A stretch of DNA of 64,000 nt from Chryseobacterium taichungense (lineage in GTDB: Bacteria > Bacteroidota > Bacteroidia > Flavobacteriales > Weeksellaceae), in assembly GCF_900109935.1 (NCBI RefSeq), contig NZ_FOBV01000006.1, positions 1-64,000 of the forward strand. Reading direction: 5' to 3'. The position numbers and the translations under genes are program-made. Each line of letters starts with the position of its first letter. Positions within the stretch are counted from its first letter, which is position 1. The notes under the pieces were generated by a model. It saw only the letters and a list, made by a program, of their open reading frames with translations, ran no database searches and was not told where the DNA came from. This document shows positions 25,453-34,290 of the stretch, one piece after another.

Positions 25453-26331
25453 ATGATTCTCGGAAATGTAGATGTCGTAACAGATATTAGTAAAGAAGAT
25501 TTTCAGAAAAACTATTTTAAGAAGCAGAAGCCGTTGCTGATCAAGAATTTTGCCAGCAGATGGGATGCCTTCGATCAATGGAATTTTGATTTTATCCGTG
25601 AAAAGGCGGGAGATCAGGAAGTTCCTCTTTACGACAACAAGCCTGCGGATGCATCCAAAAGCTCTGATGCGCCGGTGACCCACATGAAAATGAGGGATTA
25701 TATTGATACCATCAGAAGTAAACCATCCGATCTGCGTATTTTCTTTTACATTATTACCGACCGCCTCCCGGAATTGCTGAAAAATTTCACCTATCCTGAT
25801 TTGGGCATGAAGTTTTTCAAAAGACTGCCAACTTTGTTTTTCGGGGGAAGTGAAGCCCATGTGCTGATGCATTATGACGTTGATCTGGGAGATTTCCTCC
25901 ACATTCATTTTGAAGGGAAGAAAAGGATTCTGCTGTTTGATCAGAAGCAGTCTGCTTTTTTATATAAAGTTCCCTTGTCGGTTCATACGATCTACGATGT
26001 TGATTACGAAAACCCGGATTATGAAAAGTTTCCTGCTTTAAAGCAGGCAAGAGGCTATGAAATTTTGATGGAACATGGGGATGCCCTGTTTATTCCGGGG
26101 GCCTTCTGGCATTTCAACAGGTACCTGGAGCCCGGTTTCTCCATGTCGCTCCGTGCCCTGCCCAATAAGCCCAGAGTTTTTGCCAGTATGCTGTATCATG
26201 TCTTCATCATGCGGTACACGGACAAGTTAATGAGGAAACTTTTTAAGGCCAAATGGGTAAACTATAAGCAAAAATGGGCGTACGAGAAAAGCGCAAAAGC
26301 TTTAGCCGAAATGTCTGCCGGAAAATCCTAA
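25453..26331 (+). CDS. Cupin-like (JmjC-type) oxygenase-fold protein
   Basis: 292 residues. KNYFKKQKPLLIKNFASRWDAFDQW is the N-terminal Cupin_8 hallmark (residues 13-37). The iron-binding triad is visible as HYDVD (His/Asp, about 136-140) and a distal His in GAFWHFNRYL (about 216). Such proteins are Fe(II)/2-oxoglutarate-dependent hydroxylases of proteins or other substrates; the target is unknown. Monocistronic, followed by 1.1 kb of repeats. Confidence 0.88.
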   Translation: MILGNVDVVTDISKEDFQKNYFKKQKPLLIKNFASRWDAFDQWNFDFIREKAGDQEVPLYDNKPADASKSSDAPVTHMKMRDYIDTIRSKPSDLRIFFYIITDRLPELLKNFTYPDLGMKFFKRLPTLFFGGSEAHVLMHYDVDLGDFLHIHFEGKKRILLFDQKQSAFLYKVPLSVHTIYDVDYENPDYEKFPALKQARGYEILMEHGDALFIPGAFWHFNRYLEPGFSMSLRALPNKPRVFASMLYHVFIMRYTDKLMRKLFKAKWVNYKQKWAYEKSAKALAEMSAGKS

Positions 26332-26651
26332 GCTTAACGCAATTGCTGACTTCCCTAAAAAGCTGGCGGCTTTGGCTTCGACTCCGCTCAGCCACCAGTT
26401 GTAACGCGACCCTTCGAGAATCTCAGGGTCCACCAGTCGACTGCTTTCTGTCGTTCTGTAGAAATATCCATAAACCTAAGACGCTGAAACGCTCATACTC
26501 TAAAACTCCCGAAACTACCCACACACTTTGTCATTGACTACGTCGAATCTGTGATTTCCGTAGGAATCTCGGCATCGTTAACATTATCCTGGAAAGATTC
26601 AGGCTTAGATCCCTACGGGATGACAAGGGAGCGTGGTGTCCTCCCTTCAAT

Positions 26652-26858
26652 GGTGGCTGAGGCGAATCGAAGCCGCCTATCCTGCCAGGGTATGTATCCC
26701 TTCGTTATCTCACACCGACTGCTCCCAATTCCCATCCTCCGGAGGGGTGGCGGAAATTCCACAGGAATTTGCGACGGGGTGGTTTATTACGCTGCCACAC
26801 GCCAAGCCGCCAGTCCTTACGTTCCGTCTCCCGGTGGCTGAGCGGAGTCGAAGCCACC
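26652..26858 (+). repeat. 200-bp direct duplication, copy A
   Basis: From GGTGGCTGAGG to GAAGCCACC. It contains TATGTATCCCTTCGTTATC, one GACGGGGTGG repeat (26730-26782) and CGCTGCCACAC. Copy B lies 327 bp downstream with scattered differences. Confidence 0.8.
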
Positions 26859-26879
26859 AGTCCCGCAATTCTTCTTAAA

Positions 26880-26928
26880 CCACCCCGTCAAAAATTCTTT
26901 GAATTTTTGCCACCCCTCCACTGAGGGG
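26880..26928 (-). repeat. Dispersed repeat, inverted copy (GACGGGGTGG family)
   Basis: Reads CCACCCCGTC to GAGGGG on the plus strand, the reverse complement of the unit at 10851-10900, with the same two dyads. Confidence 0.8.
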
Positions 26929-26984
26929 AATTTTGTACCGCTTTAAACCCTACAGCACTCTCACTCTTAAACTCTCCAACCAAC

Positions 26985-27185
26985 GGTGGCGGAGCCGAAG
27001 CCACCTGTCCTGCAGGGTATGTATCCCTTCGTTATCTCACACCGACTGCTTCAAATTCCCATCCTCCGGAGGGGTGGCGGAAATTCCAACGGAATTTGCG
27101 ACGGGGTGGTTTATTACGCTGCCACACACGAAGCTACCAGCCCTTACGCTTTCCTTCCCGGTGGCTGAGGCGAATAGAAGCCACC
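26985..27185 (+). repeat. 200-bp direct duplication, copy B
   Basis: Matches copy A at 26652-26858 with the same order of elements, including a GACGGGGTGG repeat at 27058-27109. The first REP-like palindrome is shortened. Confidence 0.8.
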
Positions 27186-27242
27186 TGTCCTTCAACTTAA
27201 ACCCTCCAACCCAACGGTGGCTGAGCGGAGCCGAAGCCAAAA

Positions 27243-27268
27243 CTCCGGCCGGGAAAAGTTCCCAACCG
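27243..27268. repeat. CTCCGG/CCGGAG hairpin heading the 23-bp array
   Basis: An imperfect hairpin bounded by CTCCGG and CCGGAG. A similar hairpin at about 30511-30541 also precedes 23-bp repeats. Confidence 0.5.
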
Positions 27269-27366
27269 GAGTAACACACTGATGAAAATACCCATCTTTA
27301 CGATGGAATGATGGCTTGTTCTTGCGTTGAGGTTAAGCCTTACTTTAGTAATAAGTAACCTCCGTA

Positions 27367-27454
27367 CGGTCAACACCCCCACACTCGGGCGGTCAACACA
27401 CCCTTGACCGAACGGTCAACGCACCCTTGATCGGGCGGTCAACACGGTGTTGAC
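27367..27454 (+). repeat. Four-copy tandem repeat with 23-bp period
   Basis: CGGTCAAC recurs at 27367, 27390, 27413 and 27436, exactly 23 bp apart, with similar ACACCCTTGA linkers. The array ends in a perfect dyad, GTCAACAC-G-GTGTTGAC (27438-27454). It lies 19 bp past the stop codon of the DUF4469-like gene. Confidence 0.85.
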
Positions 27455-27473
27455 TGTAGCGCTTCTTTTTCCC

Positions 27474-28208
27474 TTACACCACAGTAAGTACTTTATCAAG
27501 GGTAGCCGTTCGCACTTCTTTCAGAAGAGCGCCCTGGGTGAACTGCGTTACCACTTCCAGATTATAGGTGCCCGCTGCTAATGCAGGAATTACCACCATA
27601 ACCTCCGAAGGATTATTGGTCACAATATCACTTTGCTCTACTTTCGTTCTTTCCTGTGTAGCAGTGTCTACGAAAAAGATCCCTACCGAAGCATCATCAC
27701 CTGCGACTTTAATCTTGCTGCCCATAATCTTCAGGTTTCTTCCTGGTGTAAGCAGGTCGTTGACCGAACCGCTCTTGACATCCGTAACCTGTAAGATCAC
27801 TGCTGAAGCTTCTGCGACGCCTAAGATATTCACCTCGATGTTGGGAATCTCTGCGCGTAGCTTTTCTCCCTGGTTGAACTGGAAAATAATGCTGTGCTTG
27901 CCTTTGTTAAAAGTCTCCGAAGGACTGTCGAATACACCTCTAATGGTTGTGCTTGCAGTAAAGTAACCGGTATTGACTGAAAAGCCATCACAAAGCTGGT
28001 AGGCCATTTCTTTCAGGAAAAGTTCGGTAGCATGCTCCATGGAAGAGGCGGAGATGTCTGCCCCGCCACGGGATACCGCTGCCTGGCAGATCTGCTGAAC
28101 ATTGAGGCTGCGCTCGCTCGCCGTGCGCGCCGTAAAATCATTGGGATTGTCTTTCGTTAAAACGTTATCGTACAGATACGCTTTGATGCGATGAAGAATT
28201 GTTGCCAT
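27474..28208 (-). CDS. DUF4469-like protein with HU-type DNA-binding domain
   Basis: 244 residues. The N-terminal 120 residues look like an HU-family variant (NDFTARTASERSLNVQQICQ, then SMEHATELFLKEMAYQLCDG, FSVNTGYFTAS). The C-terminal half is an Ig-like beta domain (LLTPGRNLKIMGSKIKVAG to YNLEVVTQFT) as in DUF4469 proteins. Members are predicted nucleoid or surface-associated DNA-binding proteins; the role is not established. Codon use looks richer in G/C than neighbours. It stands in a repeat-rich region, suggesting acquisition. Confidence 0.75.
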   Translation of the reverse strand: MATILHRIKAYLYDNVLTKDNPNDFTARTASERSLNVQQICQAAVSRGGADISASSMEHATELFLKEMAYQLCDGFSVNTGYFTASTTIRGVFDSPSETFNKGKHSIIFQFNQGEKLRAEIPNIEVNILGVAEASAVILQVTDVKSGSVNDLLTPGRNLKIMGSKIKVAGDDASVGIFFVDTATQERTKVEQSDIVTNNPSEVMVVIPALAAGTYNLEVVTQFTQGALLKEVRTATLDKVLTVV

Positions 28209-28245
28209 AAGTAATTAATTTAAAAATGATTGTTGGTTTTAAAAC

Positions 28246-28271
28246 CCTTCAAGGTTTGGAAACCTTGAAGG
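28246..28271. repeat. 12-bp perfect inverted repeat (CCTTCAAGGTTT)
   Basis: CCTTCAAGGTTT (28246-28257), GG, AAACCTTGAAGG (28260-28271). It lies between the stop of the C1q-like gene and the start of the DUF4469-like gene; it could act as a terminator for the former or be a dispersed palindrome. Confidence 0.65.
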
Positions 28272-28322
28272 TTAATCCATTATATCAGATTACATATTGT
28301 AAATCTGCGACAGAGCATCGGA

Positions 28323-29588
28323 TTAATTTGCACTTAATTTTGTTATAGAAAATACTCCTGAGTTATAGGTATAGGAATTAGCAGTACATCCTGAACAGGT
28401 TTGAGATTTTATTTTTATCGTTTGTCCTGCTGTAAGATAATATGAAACTGATCCTCCTATATTAGATGATGAAGCTTGATAGTTTCCCACACTAATTAAC
28501 GAAATAGAAAATCCATTGAAGTCCACTTGCAAGTCATAGCCATTACTCCAGCTATTAAAACCTACCTGATAAGCAGAAGATACGAAATATAATCCTGATT
28601 CCCCAGCGGGTACTGTGTAAATTCCGGTGCTTGCATTATATCCTCCATCCGGATTGTTAACAACTGTAGGAAATGTAATGGTAGATGAAGCTCCTGCGCC
28701 GGCATTCTGTACAGTGGTTTTACGTGCTACCAATTTAACAACTGGTACAAAACTTCCATATGGATCACTTTTCGCAAGACTGCTCCAACTTGAACCATCA
28801 GAGTATTGTATATCTTTAGAAGTTGTATTGTATCGCATAGCACCCGCTCCGGCTGCTGTTGCGGTCGCTGTTGTAGTACCCAAGCCAAACATACCTGTTC
28901 CAGGATCGGTAGTAGATGTAGGATTAGTTCTAACATCCAGAGTAGCATTAGGAGTTGTTGTTCCTATACCTACTCTATTGTTCGCCGCATCTACCGACAA
29001 GGTAGTTCCATCTACAGAAAAACCATTCGTTGCATTTGAAGTAAAAGCCAAAGTGTTGGTTCCCTGTGTCACGGTAGTATTCCCGGATAAGGAGCCGTCC
29101 CCTTTGTAAATTCCACCTGCTCCTGAAGCCAAATCTGCATTGGCTACGGTACCGTCTGCTATTTTAGCAGAGGTCACGGCACTGCTGGCAATACTTGGTG
29201 ATGCTGCGGTTCCGGATAAATCTCCTGCCAATTGTACGATCCCTTTGGCCGTTGTCGTAGCATCGGCGGCGGAAGCCCCGGTCATTTTCTGCCACACACT
29301 ACCATCGAAATAGTAGTAGCCTGGTGCAGTAATATTAACTGTCACTGCATTGGGAGCGGTGGCCCCTGCAGTAGCATAAATAATAGCTCCTGTCTGGCCT
29401 GATCCATACGTTCCTGATTGGATTTGATTACCAGTTAGTCTTGGAGCAATTAAGCCTTCCGGCTTGCTGCCATCTGTTGTTTTGGCGGTAATGTCGAGTG
29501 TCGCTTTTGGGGAAGTGTTATTAATCCCCACCTGAGCGAATGCTGTCATGCTGAATAGCAGAGCAGCAGTTGTTAGTATATTTTTCAT
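28323..29588 (-). CDS. Secreted repetitive surface protein with C-terminal C1q-like domain
   Basis: 421 residues from ATG 29588. Signal peptide (LLFSMTAFAQ), then Thr/Ala/Ser/Gly-rich low-complexity sequence with two VGINNTSPKATLDI / VGIGTTTPNATLDV motifs like those of phage tail-fibre and Bacteroidota adhesins. The last ~130 residues (VVKLVARKTTVQN, GIYTVPAGESGLYFVS) resemble the C1q/TNF beta-sandwich, which forms trimers. A role in adhesion or surface display is inferred. No T9SS sorting domain is seen. Confidence 0.8.
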   Translation of the reverse strand: MKNILTTAALLFSMTAFAQVGINNTSPKATLDITAKTTDGSKPEGLIAPRLTGNQIQSGTYGSGQTGAIIYATAGATAPNAVTVNITAPGYYYFDGSVWQKMTGASAADATTTAKGIVQLAGDLSGTAASPSIASSAVTSAKIADGTVANADLASGAGGIYKGDGSLSGNTTVTQGTNTLAFTSNATNGFSVDGTTLSVDAANNRVGIGTTTPNATLDVRTNPTSTTDPGTGMFGLGTTTATATAAGAGAMRYNTTSKDIQYSDGSSWSSLAKSDPYGSFVPVVKLVARKTTVQNAGAGASSTITFPTVVNNPDGGYNASTGIYTVPAGESGLYFVSSAYQVGFNSWSNGYDLQVDFNGFSISLISVGNYQASSSNIGGSVSYYLTAGQTIKIKSQTCSGCTANSYTYNSGVFSITKLSAN

Positions 29589-29698
29589 TGTATTGTATTT
29601 ATGAGTTTGTTTGTTGTTTAATAATGTAAGCTTATGGTAACACAGAACACACAGAGATTTCTTTAATATGATATGCTTATTGAGTTTCACAAAGGCGT

Positions 29699-29829
29699 TT
29701 GACTACGTCGAATCTTCGATTTCACTTATAAGAGTGCGGTATTGTTCTTAAACACGAATGACACTAATGGACACTAATTTCACAAACGTTGTGTGAAAAT
29801 GCTTTGCTTAGATCCCTACGGGATGACAA
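29699..29829 (+). repeat. Composite dispersed repeat (GACTACGTCGAATCT ... GATCCCTACGGGATGAC)
   Basis: Two motifs in the order GACTACGTCGAATCT and GATCCCTACGGGATGAC also occur at 26536-26550 and about 26608-26624. Both sites end in a GGCGTGG or GAGCGTGG-like tail. Confidence 0.7.
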
Positions 29830-29947
29830 ACGGCGTGGCAAGTGGCCTGTGCATTAGGGTTTTTCTGTTATTTGTGTAAATCATACGTGTTATTCTTGCG
29901 TAGATATTTGTGCTCATTTGTGTTTAAATAATTCGTGTCATTTGTGT

Positions 29948-30169
29948 TTAATAAAATATCGCTATTATAGGCGGAGGACGGCTGAAGTGGTTGGTGATAA
30001 TTTCTAAAAGATTGAAATCTTCAGAAATAAAAATTGTTGAGTCGGAGTAGGAAAAAGGAGTCTGGGAACTGATAAAAACAGCAATGAAAAATACCTGCAA
30101 ACACAGCATTCTTACGCTAAAACGAAGGAAATGAGGGAGCTGGGAAAGGGTCATTATTTGTATTTTCAT
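29948..30169 (-). CDS. Possible small exported protein (weak)
   Basis: 73 residues from ATG 30169. It has a hydrophobic stretch (LCLQVFFIAVFISSQ) like a signal peptide, then no recognisable domain. It starts 14 bp from the inverted-repeat element at 30183. It could be real, a gene remnant or chance. Confidence 0.3.
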   Translation of the reverse strand: MKIQIMTLSQLPHFLRFSVRMLCLQVFFIAVFISSQTPFSYSDSTIFISEDFNLLEIITNHFSRPPPIIAIFY

Positions 30170-30182
30170 TGTGTTCAAAAAG

Positions 30183-30408
30183 GTAGTCCCACTTAGACTA
30201 CTTTTATAAACAATGATTTAGGAATCAGCATGGTTCTCTTTTTTTAAGGTAAAAACGAGGGCAGTTTCTTTTCCTCTGGATCGGCCATTTTTTAAGCGAA
30301 ATTAAAGTAGCTAATTAATTAACCTATTAAAAAACAACGGATTATTATTTGGAAGTAATGAGAATTTGTTTACATTTGTCACAGAAAAAGTAGTCTAAGT
30401 GGGACTAC
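30183..30408. mobile_element. 226-bp element with perfect 23-bp inverted ends (MITE-like candidate)
   Basis: The left end (30183-30205, GTAGTCCCACTTAGACTAC plus TTTT) is the exact reverse complement of the right end (30386-30408). Each end is itself a dyad, GTAGTC-N7-GACTAC. The interior has no gene but carries an outward-facing promoter. No clear target-site duplication was found, so mobility is inferred only from the ends. Confidence 0.55.
30349..30378 (+). promoter_or_regulatory. Outward promoter inside the 226-bp element
   Basis: TTTG (30349-30352), an 18-bp spacer and TACATTTG (30371-30378). Transcription would start near 30385, at the right inverted end, and run towards mutS. Confidence 0.5.
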
Positions 30409-30510
30409 ATTTTTTAAGATTTTATAGGGAAATATTCCGTTCAGAAAAGTGAAGGCTTTCAAGGCTATTCGTATTCCCAATCTCAAATACTTATGCACCT
30501 CCCACAAAAA

Positions 30511-30650
30511 ACTCCGGCAGGAAATGTTTTCCAAACAGGAGCTCATTATACTAATAATTAGACCTCATGCCTGCGTTACTGACCGGTCTGCTCTGATGGC
30601 AGTGAACGGACAGTATTGATGGCGGTGTCCGGACAGTGCGGGTGGCGCCA
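30511..30650 (+). repeat. Hairpin plus 23-bp repeats, second copy
   Basis: A CTCCGG...GGAG hairpin (about 30511-30541) is followed by two 23-bp units beginning GATGGCAGTG and GATGGCGGTG, both with GGACAGT, and a partial third (GGTGGCG). The design parallels 27243-27454. Confidence 0.6.
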
Positions 30651-30742
30651 TACGATATTAATAAAGACATCTTTTTTAAACACTTTCCTCCTACTGTTTT
30701 ATTTCATATTTTTACCGACCTAATTCTTTAAGACAGATTTTA

Positions 30743-33331
30743 ATGGCAAAGACAGCAAAGAAAGAAACCCCGTTAATGATGCAGTACAATACCATCAAGG
30801 CGAAATATCCTGATGCGCTTTTGCTATTCAGGGTGGGGGATTTTTACGAAACGTTTGGCCAGGATGCTGTTAGAACATCACAGATTTTAGGGATCGTACT
30901 TACCAAAAGAGCTAATGGGGAAGGGCATATCGAACTGGCCGGATTTCCACATCATTCTGTAGACTCTTATTTGCCCAAACTGGTACGTGCCGGAATGCGT
31001 GTAGCGATCTGCGACCAGCTGGAAGATCCTAAAATGGTAAAAGGAATCGTAAAAAGAGGGGTAACGGAACTGGTGACACCCGGAGTGACCTTTAATGATC
31101 AGGTTTTAAATTCAAAAAAGAACAACTTCCTGCTTTCTCTGCATAAGGAAAAAGAGAAGTTTGGGATTGCCCTGGTGGATATTTCTACCGGTGAGTTTCT
31201 GGTGAGTGAAGGGAATTTAGAAAAATTACTTCATATTGTTAATACCTTTGATCCCAGCGAAATTATTTATCAACGGAGCGTTCAGATTCCGGAGCAGATC
31301 AAAAACCGGAGTGCCTTTAAGCTGGAAGACTGGGCGTATCAGTTTAATTTTGCCTACGAAAAGCTTACGAGCCATTTTAAAACCAACTCTCTGAAAGGTT
31401 TTGGCGTTGAAAACCAGCAGCTGGCCATTACGGCTGCCGGTGCTATTTTCGCTTACCTGGTTGAAGATACGCACCATAATTTACTGTCACACATTACCAA
31501 AATGCAGGTTATCCCACAGGAGGATTATCTGATGATGGATCATTTTACCCTGAGAAATCTTGAAATTGTATACCCAAGCAGTCCACAAGGCAAATCTTTG
31601 CTGGATATCATCGATAAAACCTCAACGCCCATGGGAGGAAGGCTGTTGCGAAGAAGAATTATTCTTCCTTTGAAATCAGTCGCTGAAATCGGCAGAAGGC
31701 TTTCTTTAATTGACTTTTTAAACGAAAACGATCATCTTAAATATGAAATTTCCCAGTTGCTGAAATCGATTTCGGATCTGGACAGATTGATGGGAAAACT
31801 GGCGGCAGAAAAAATCTCCCCAAAAGAATTGGGATATCTGCGCCAAAGCTTAATTAATATTCATAAAATTAAAGGATTGCTTCACCCTCATGCCGAAGTA
31901 TTGGCGTGGCTGGATCCTTTATACGATCAGGAAGAGCTGATCAAATGTCTTCAGAATCACCTGAATGATGAGTTGCCGGTGAATCTTGCGAAAGGAAATG
32001 TCATTAAAGAAGGCATCTCGGAAGAGCTCGACCGGTTGCGGGGTCTTCAGTCAAAAGGCCGCGGTTTCCTCGATGAGATGTGCCAGCGGGAAATTGAAAG
32101 GACGGGAATCTCCAGTCTTAAAATCGATTTTAATAATGTTTTCGGCTACTATATTGAGGTTCGGAATACCCATAAAGATAAAGTTCCTGCCGACTGGCTC
32201 AGGAAACAGACACTCGTGAATGCTGAAAGGTATATTACAGAAGAGCTTAAAGAATACGAAAACCAGATTCTTGGTGCAGAAGAGAAAATCGGGGTGCTGG
32301 AAAATGAGCTGTACCGAAAAGTATGCGGCGATACGATCATTTACATGGATCAGATTCAGGAAAACTCGAATATCATTGCGCAGCTTGATGTCGCAGTTGG
32401 TTTATCGGAATTGGCCGTTTCTGAAAGCTATACAAAACCTGTTCTCAATGAAAGCTTTGCCATTGATCTGAAAGAGGCGAGGCATCCGATTATTGAAAAT
32501 GCGCTTCCTTTAGGGGAAAAGTATATTCCGAATGATATATTTTTAGACAAAGATTCCCAACAGATCATCATGGTCACCGGGCCAAATATGGCGGGTAAGT
32601 CGGCGATCCTTCGCCAGACTGCTATTGTATGTCTCATGGCACAGATCGGAAGCTTTGTTCCTGCCAAATATGCAGAAATCGGTATTTTAGATAAAATTTT
32701 TACAAGGGTTGGGGCAACGGATAACATTTCTGCAGGAGAATCAACCTTCATGGTTGAAATGAATGAAGCCGCCAATATCCTGAATAATATTTCGGAACGA
32801 AGCCTTATCCTTTTAGATGAAATCGGCCGCGGAACTTCCACTTACGACGGGGTTTCTATCGCCTGGGCTATAGCGGAATACCTTCATCAGCATCCTACAC
32901 AGGCTAAAACTTTATTTGCCACCCATTATCACGAGCTGAATGAAATGACCGTGAATTTTGAAAGGGTGAAGAATTTCCATGTCTCCATCCAGGAAAACAA
33001 GGGCAATATCATATTCCTGAGAAAACTGGTTCCGGGCGGAAGCGAACACAGCTTCGGAATCCATGTTGCCAAACTTGCCGGAATGCCCTCAAAGGTAGTC
33101 AACAGAGCCAATGAAATTCTGAAAACCCTGGAAGCCAGCCGTGCGCAGGGCAGCTCTTCGGAAAGCATTAAAAGAGTAACTGAAGAAAATATGCAGCTTT
33201 CCTTCTTCCAGCTCGATGATCCGGTGCTGGAAAATATCCGGGAGGAACTGACGAAAATAGATATCAATACGCTGACACCGATAGAAGCTTTAATGAAGCT
33301 TAATTCCATAAAAAAAATGATCGGCGGGTAA
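30743..33331 (+). CDS. mutS: DNA mismatch repair protein MutS
   Basis: 862 residues, the usual MutS1 length. It recognises mismatches and recruits MutL. The mismatch-contact motif GDFYETFG (Phe34-Tyr35-Glu36), Walker A TGPNMAGKS at 612-620, and Walker B LILLDEIGRGTSTYDG with FATHYHEL are all present. It is preceded by 1.1 kb of non-coding repeats and appears monocistronic. Confidence 0.97.
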   Translation: MAKTAKKETPLMMQYNTIKAKYPDALLLFRVGDFYETFGQDAVRTSQILGIVLTKRANGEGHIELAGFPHHSVDSYLPKLVRAGMRVAICDQLEDPKMVKGIVKRGVTELVTPGVTFNDQVLNSKKNNFLLSLHKEKEKFGIALVDISTGEFLVSEGNLEKLLHIVNTFDPSEIIYQRSVQIPEQIKNRSAFKLEDWAYQFNFAYEKLTSHFKTNSLKGFGVENQQLAITAAGAIFAYLVEDTHHNLLSHITKMQVIPQEDYLMMDHFTLRNLEIVYPSSPQGKSLLDIIDKTSTPMGGRLLRRRIILPLKSVAEIGRRLSLIDFLNENDHLKYEISQLLKSISDLDRLMGKLAAEKISPKELGYLRQSLINIHKIKGLLHPHAEVLAWLDPLYDQEELIKCLQNHLNDELPVNLAKGNVIKEGISEELDRLRGLQSKGRGFLDEMCQREIERTGISSLKIDFNNVFGYYIEVRNTHKDKVPADWLRKQTLVNAERYITEELKEYENQILGAEEKIGVLENELYRKVCGDTIIYMDQIQENSNIIAQLDVAVGLSELAVSESYTKPVLNESFAIDLKEARHPIIENALPLGEKYIPNDIFLDKDSQQIIMVTGPNMAGKSAILRQTAIVCLMAQIGSFVPAKYAEIGILDKIFTRVGATDNISAGESTFMVEMNEAANILNNISERSLILLDEIGRGTSTYDGVSIAWAIAEYLHQHPTQAKTLFATHYHELNEMTVNFERVKNFHVSIQENKGNIIFLRKLVPGGSEHSFGIHVAKLAGMPSKVVNRANEILKTLEASRAQGSSSESIKRVTEENMQLSFFQLDDPVLENIREELTKIDINTLTPIEALMKLNSIKKMIGG

Positions 33332-33360
33332 CCAATCATTTTAAGTCTGCTTCAATTTTT

Positions 33361-33500
33361 TATTTAACCACAAAGTCACAAAAGCTTTTATGGCACATGA
33401 GTCATATTAGATTTAGGCTAAAACTTTGCGCATATTTCAGAGCACAGAAGAAGAAAATCAAGATTTTTAGGAGTGCTAGAATATGTGTGCTTATCATTCT
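33361..33500 (+). repeat. ACCACAAAGTCACAAAAG repeat, copy 1
   Basis: About 125-140 bp from TATTTAACCACAAAG to TTATCATTC. Nearly identical to 33524-33668 and related to 39019-39130. It contains a small AAAATC/GATTTT dyad. Confidence 0.85.
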
Positions 33501-33523
33501 TACAGGGAATCCAGACGTGAATC

Positions 33524-33668
33524 TATTTAACCACAAAGTCACAAAAGCTTTTATGGCACATGAGTCATATTAGATTTAGGCTAAAACTTTGCGCATATTT
33601 CAGAGCACAGAAGAAGAAAATCAAAGATTTTTAGGGGGGTGCCAGAATATGGGTCTCGCTTATCATTC
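33524..33668 (+). repeat. ACCACAAAGTCACAAAAG repeat, copy 2
   Basis: Direct repeat of the element 163 bp upstream, with a few substitutions and short insertions near the 3' end. The remaining gap to 33831 shows no gene. Confidence 0.85.
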
Positions 33669-33831
33669 CGGAAGTGAATCTTTTCATGCGAATCTCTAAT
33701 ACTATGTTGAGATTCCCTTCGGGAAAGACAAACCTTGTGTTTGATTCTTGTAATGTATTTATATCCTTGGTTCTCGGTTAATTCCTAAATTAGTTTAAAC
33801 AGGGTTTCAATAATTTGTTTAAGCGATTAAT

Positions 33832-34260
33832 TTAATTTTTCTTGAGCGTTAAAGGAAAAGTATACAGATAGCGAACCGGCTCGCCATTGACGGTGGCTGG
33901 TTTCCATTTCACAAATAACCTTCTTACTGCTGCTTCTGCCGCATCCGAATGCTTTTTGTCACTTCCTGTCGCAGCGACCGATCTTACATACCCTGTTTTT
34001 TCAACAATGAAATAAACGCGTGTATTAATACTGTTTGATTTCACATCGATAATGTCCATCTTTTCTGCAAACTGTCTTCTGAAATTATCCATTCCGCCCG
34101 GGAATTCTGGAGGAGTATCTGCTTTGGTAACAACATCATCCAGCTTCATCTTCTTTTTTAAGACTACATAATCCGGAAGCTGTGAAACGGAACTGTAATC
34201 TGTCTGTGAGAATAAAAAGGTACTGACGAGTAACACTGAAAATAAAATGACCTTCTTCAT
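33832..34260 (-). CDS. Periplasmic TonB-C-terminal-like domain protein
   Basis: 142 residues from ATG 34260. Signal peptide (MKKVILFSVLLVSTFLFSQ). DTPPEFPGGMDNFRRQFAEKM and the C-terminal KWKPATVNGEPVRYLYTFPLTL are typical of stand-alone Bacteroidota TonB-like domains. It lacks the membrane anchor and Pro-rich spacer of a true TonB. Role unknown. It follows the lipoprotein at 34318 but is separated by a terminator. Confidence 0.82.
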   Translation of the reverse strand: MKKVILFSVLLVSTFLFSQTDYSSVSQLPDYVVLKKKMKLDDVVTKADTPPEFPGGMDNFRRQFAEKMDIIDVKSNSINTRVYFIVEKTGYVRSVAATGSDKKHSDAAEAAVRRLFVKWKPATVNGEPVRYLYTFPLTLKKN

Positions 34261-34290
34261 GCTGTAATATATTTGATTGTTTTTTAGCAG

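Larger units (their letters stand above)
26332..27473. repeat. 1.1-kb non-coding mosaic of repeats
   Basis: No convincing gene. It holds palindromic GGTGGCTGAGC...GAAGCCACC units (for example 26374-26396 inverted, 26652-26677, 26833-26858, 27160-27185, 27216-27238), three copies of the GACGGGGTGG repeat, the GATCCCTACGGGATGAC repeat and a 23-bp array. Base composition is richer in G and C than the flanking genes. Open frames through it arise from the repeats. Confidence 0.8.

Noticed and set aside
26274..27279. Several open frames of 60-113 codons on both strands in the repeat mosaic
   Set aside because: They run through duplicated palindromic repeats, share the same translated pieces only because the DNA is duplicated, and have no start-region or domain support.
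27367..27454. Possible CRISPR array
   Set aside because: The repeats follow each other every 23 bp with no room for unique spacers, and no cas genes are present.
28627..29109. 160-codon frame antisense to the C1q-like protein
   Set aside because: Low-complexity shadow of a repetitive gene that has a signal peptide and recognisable C-terminal domain.
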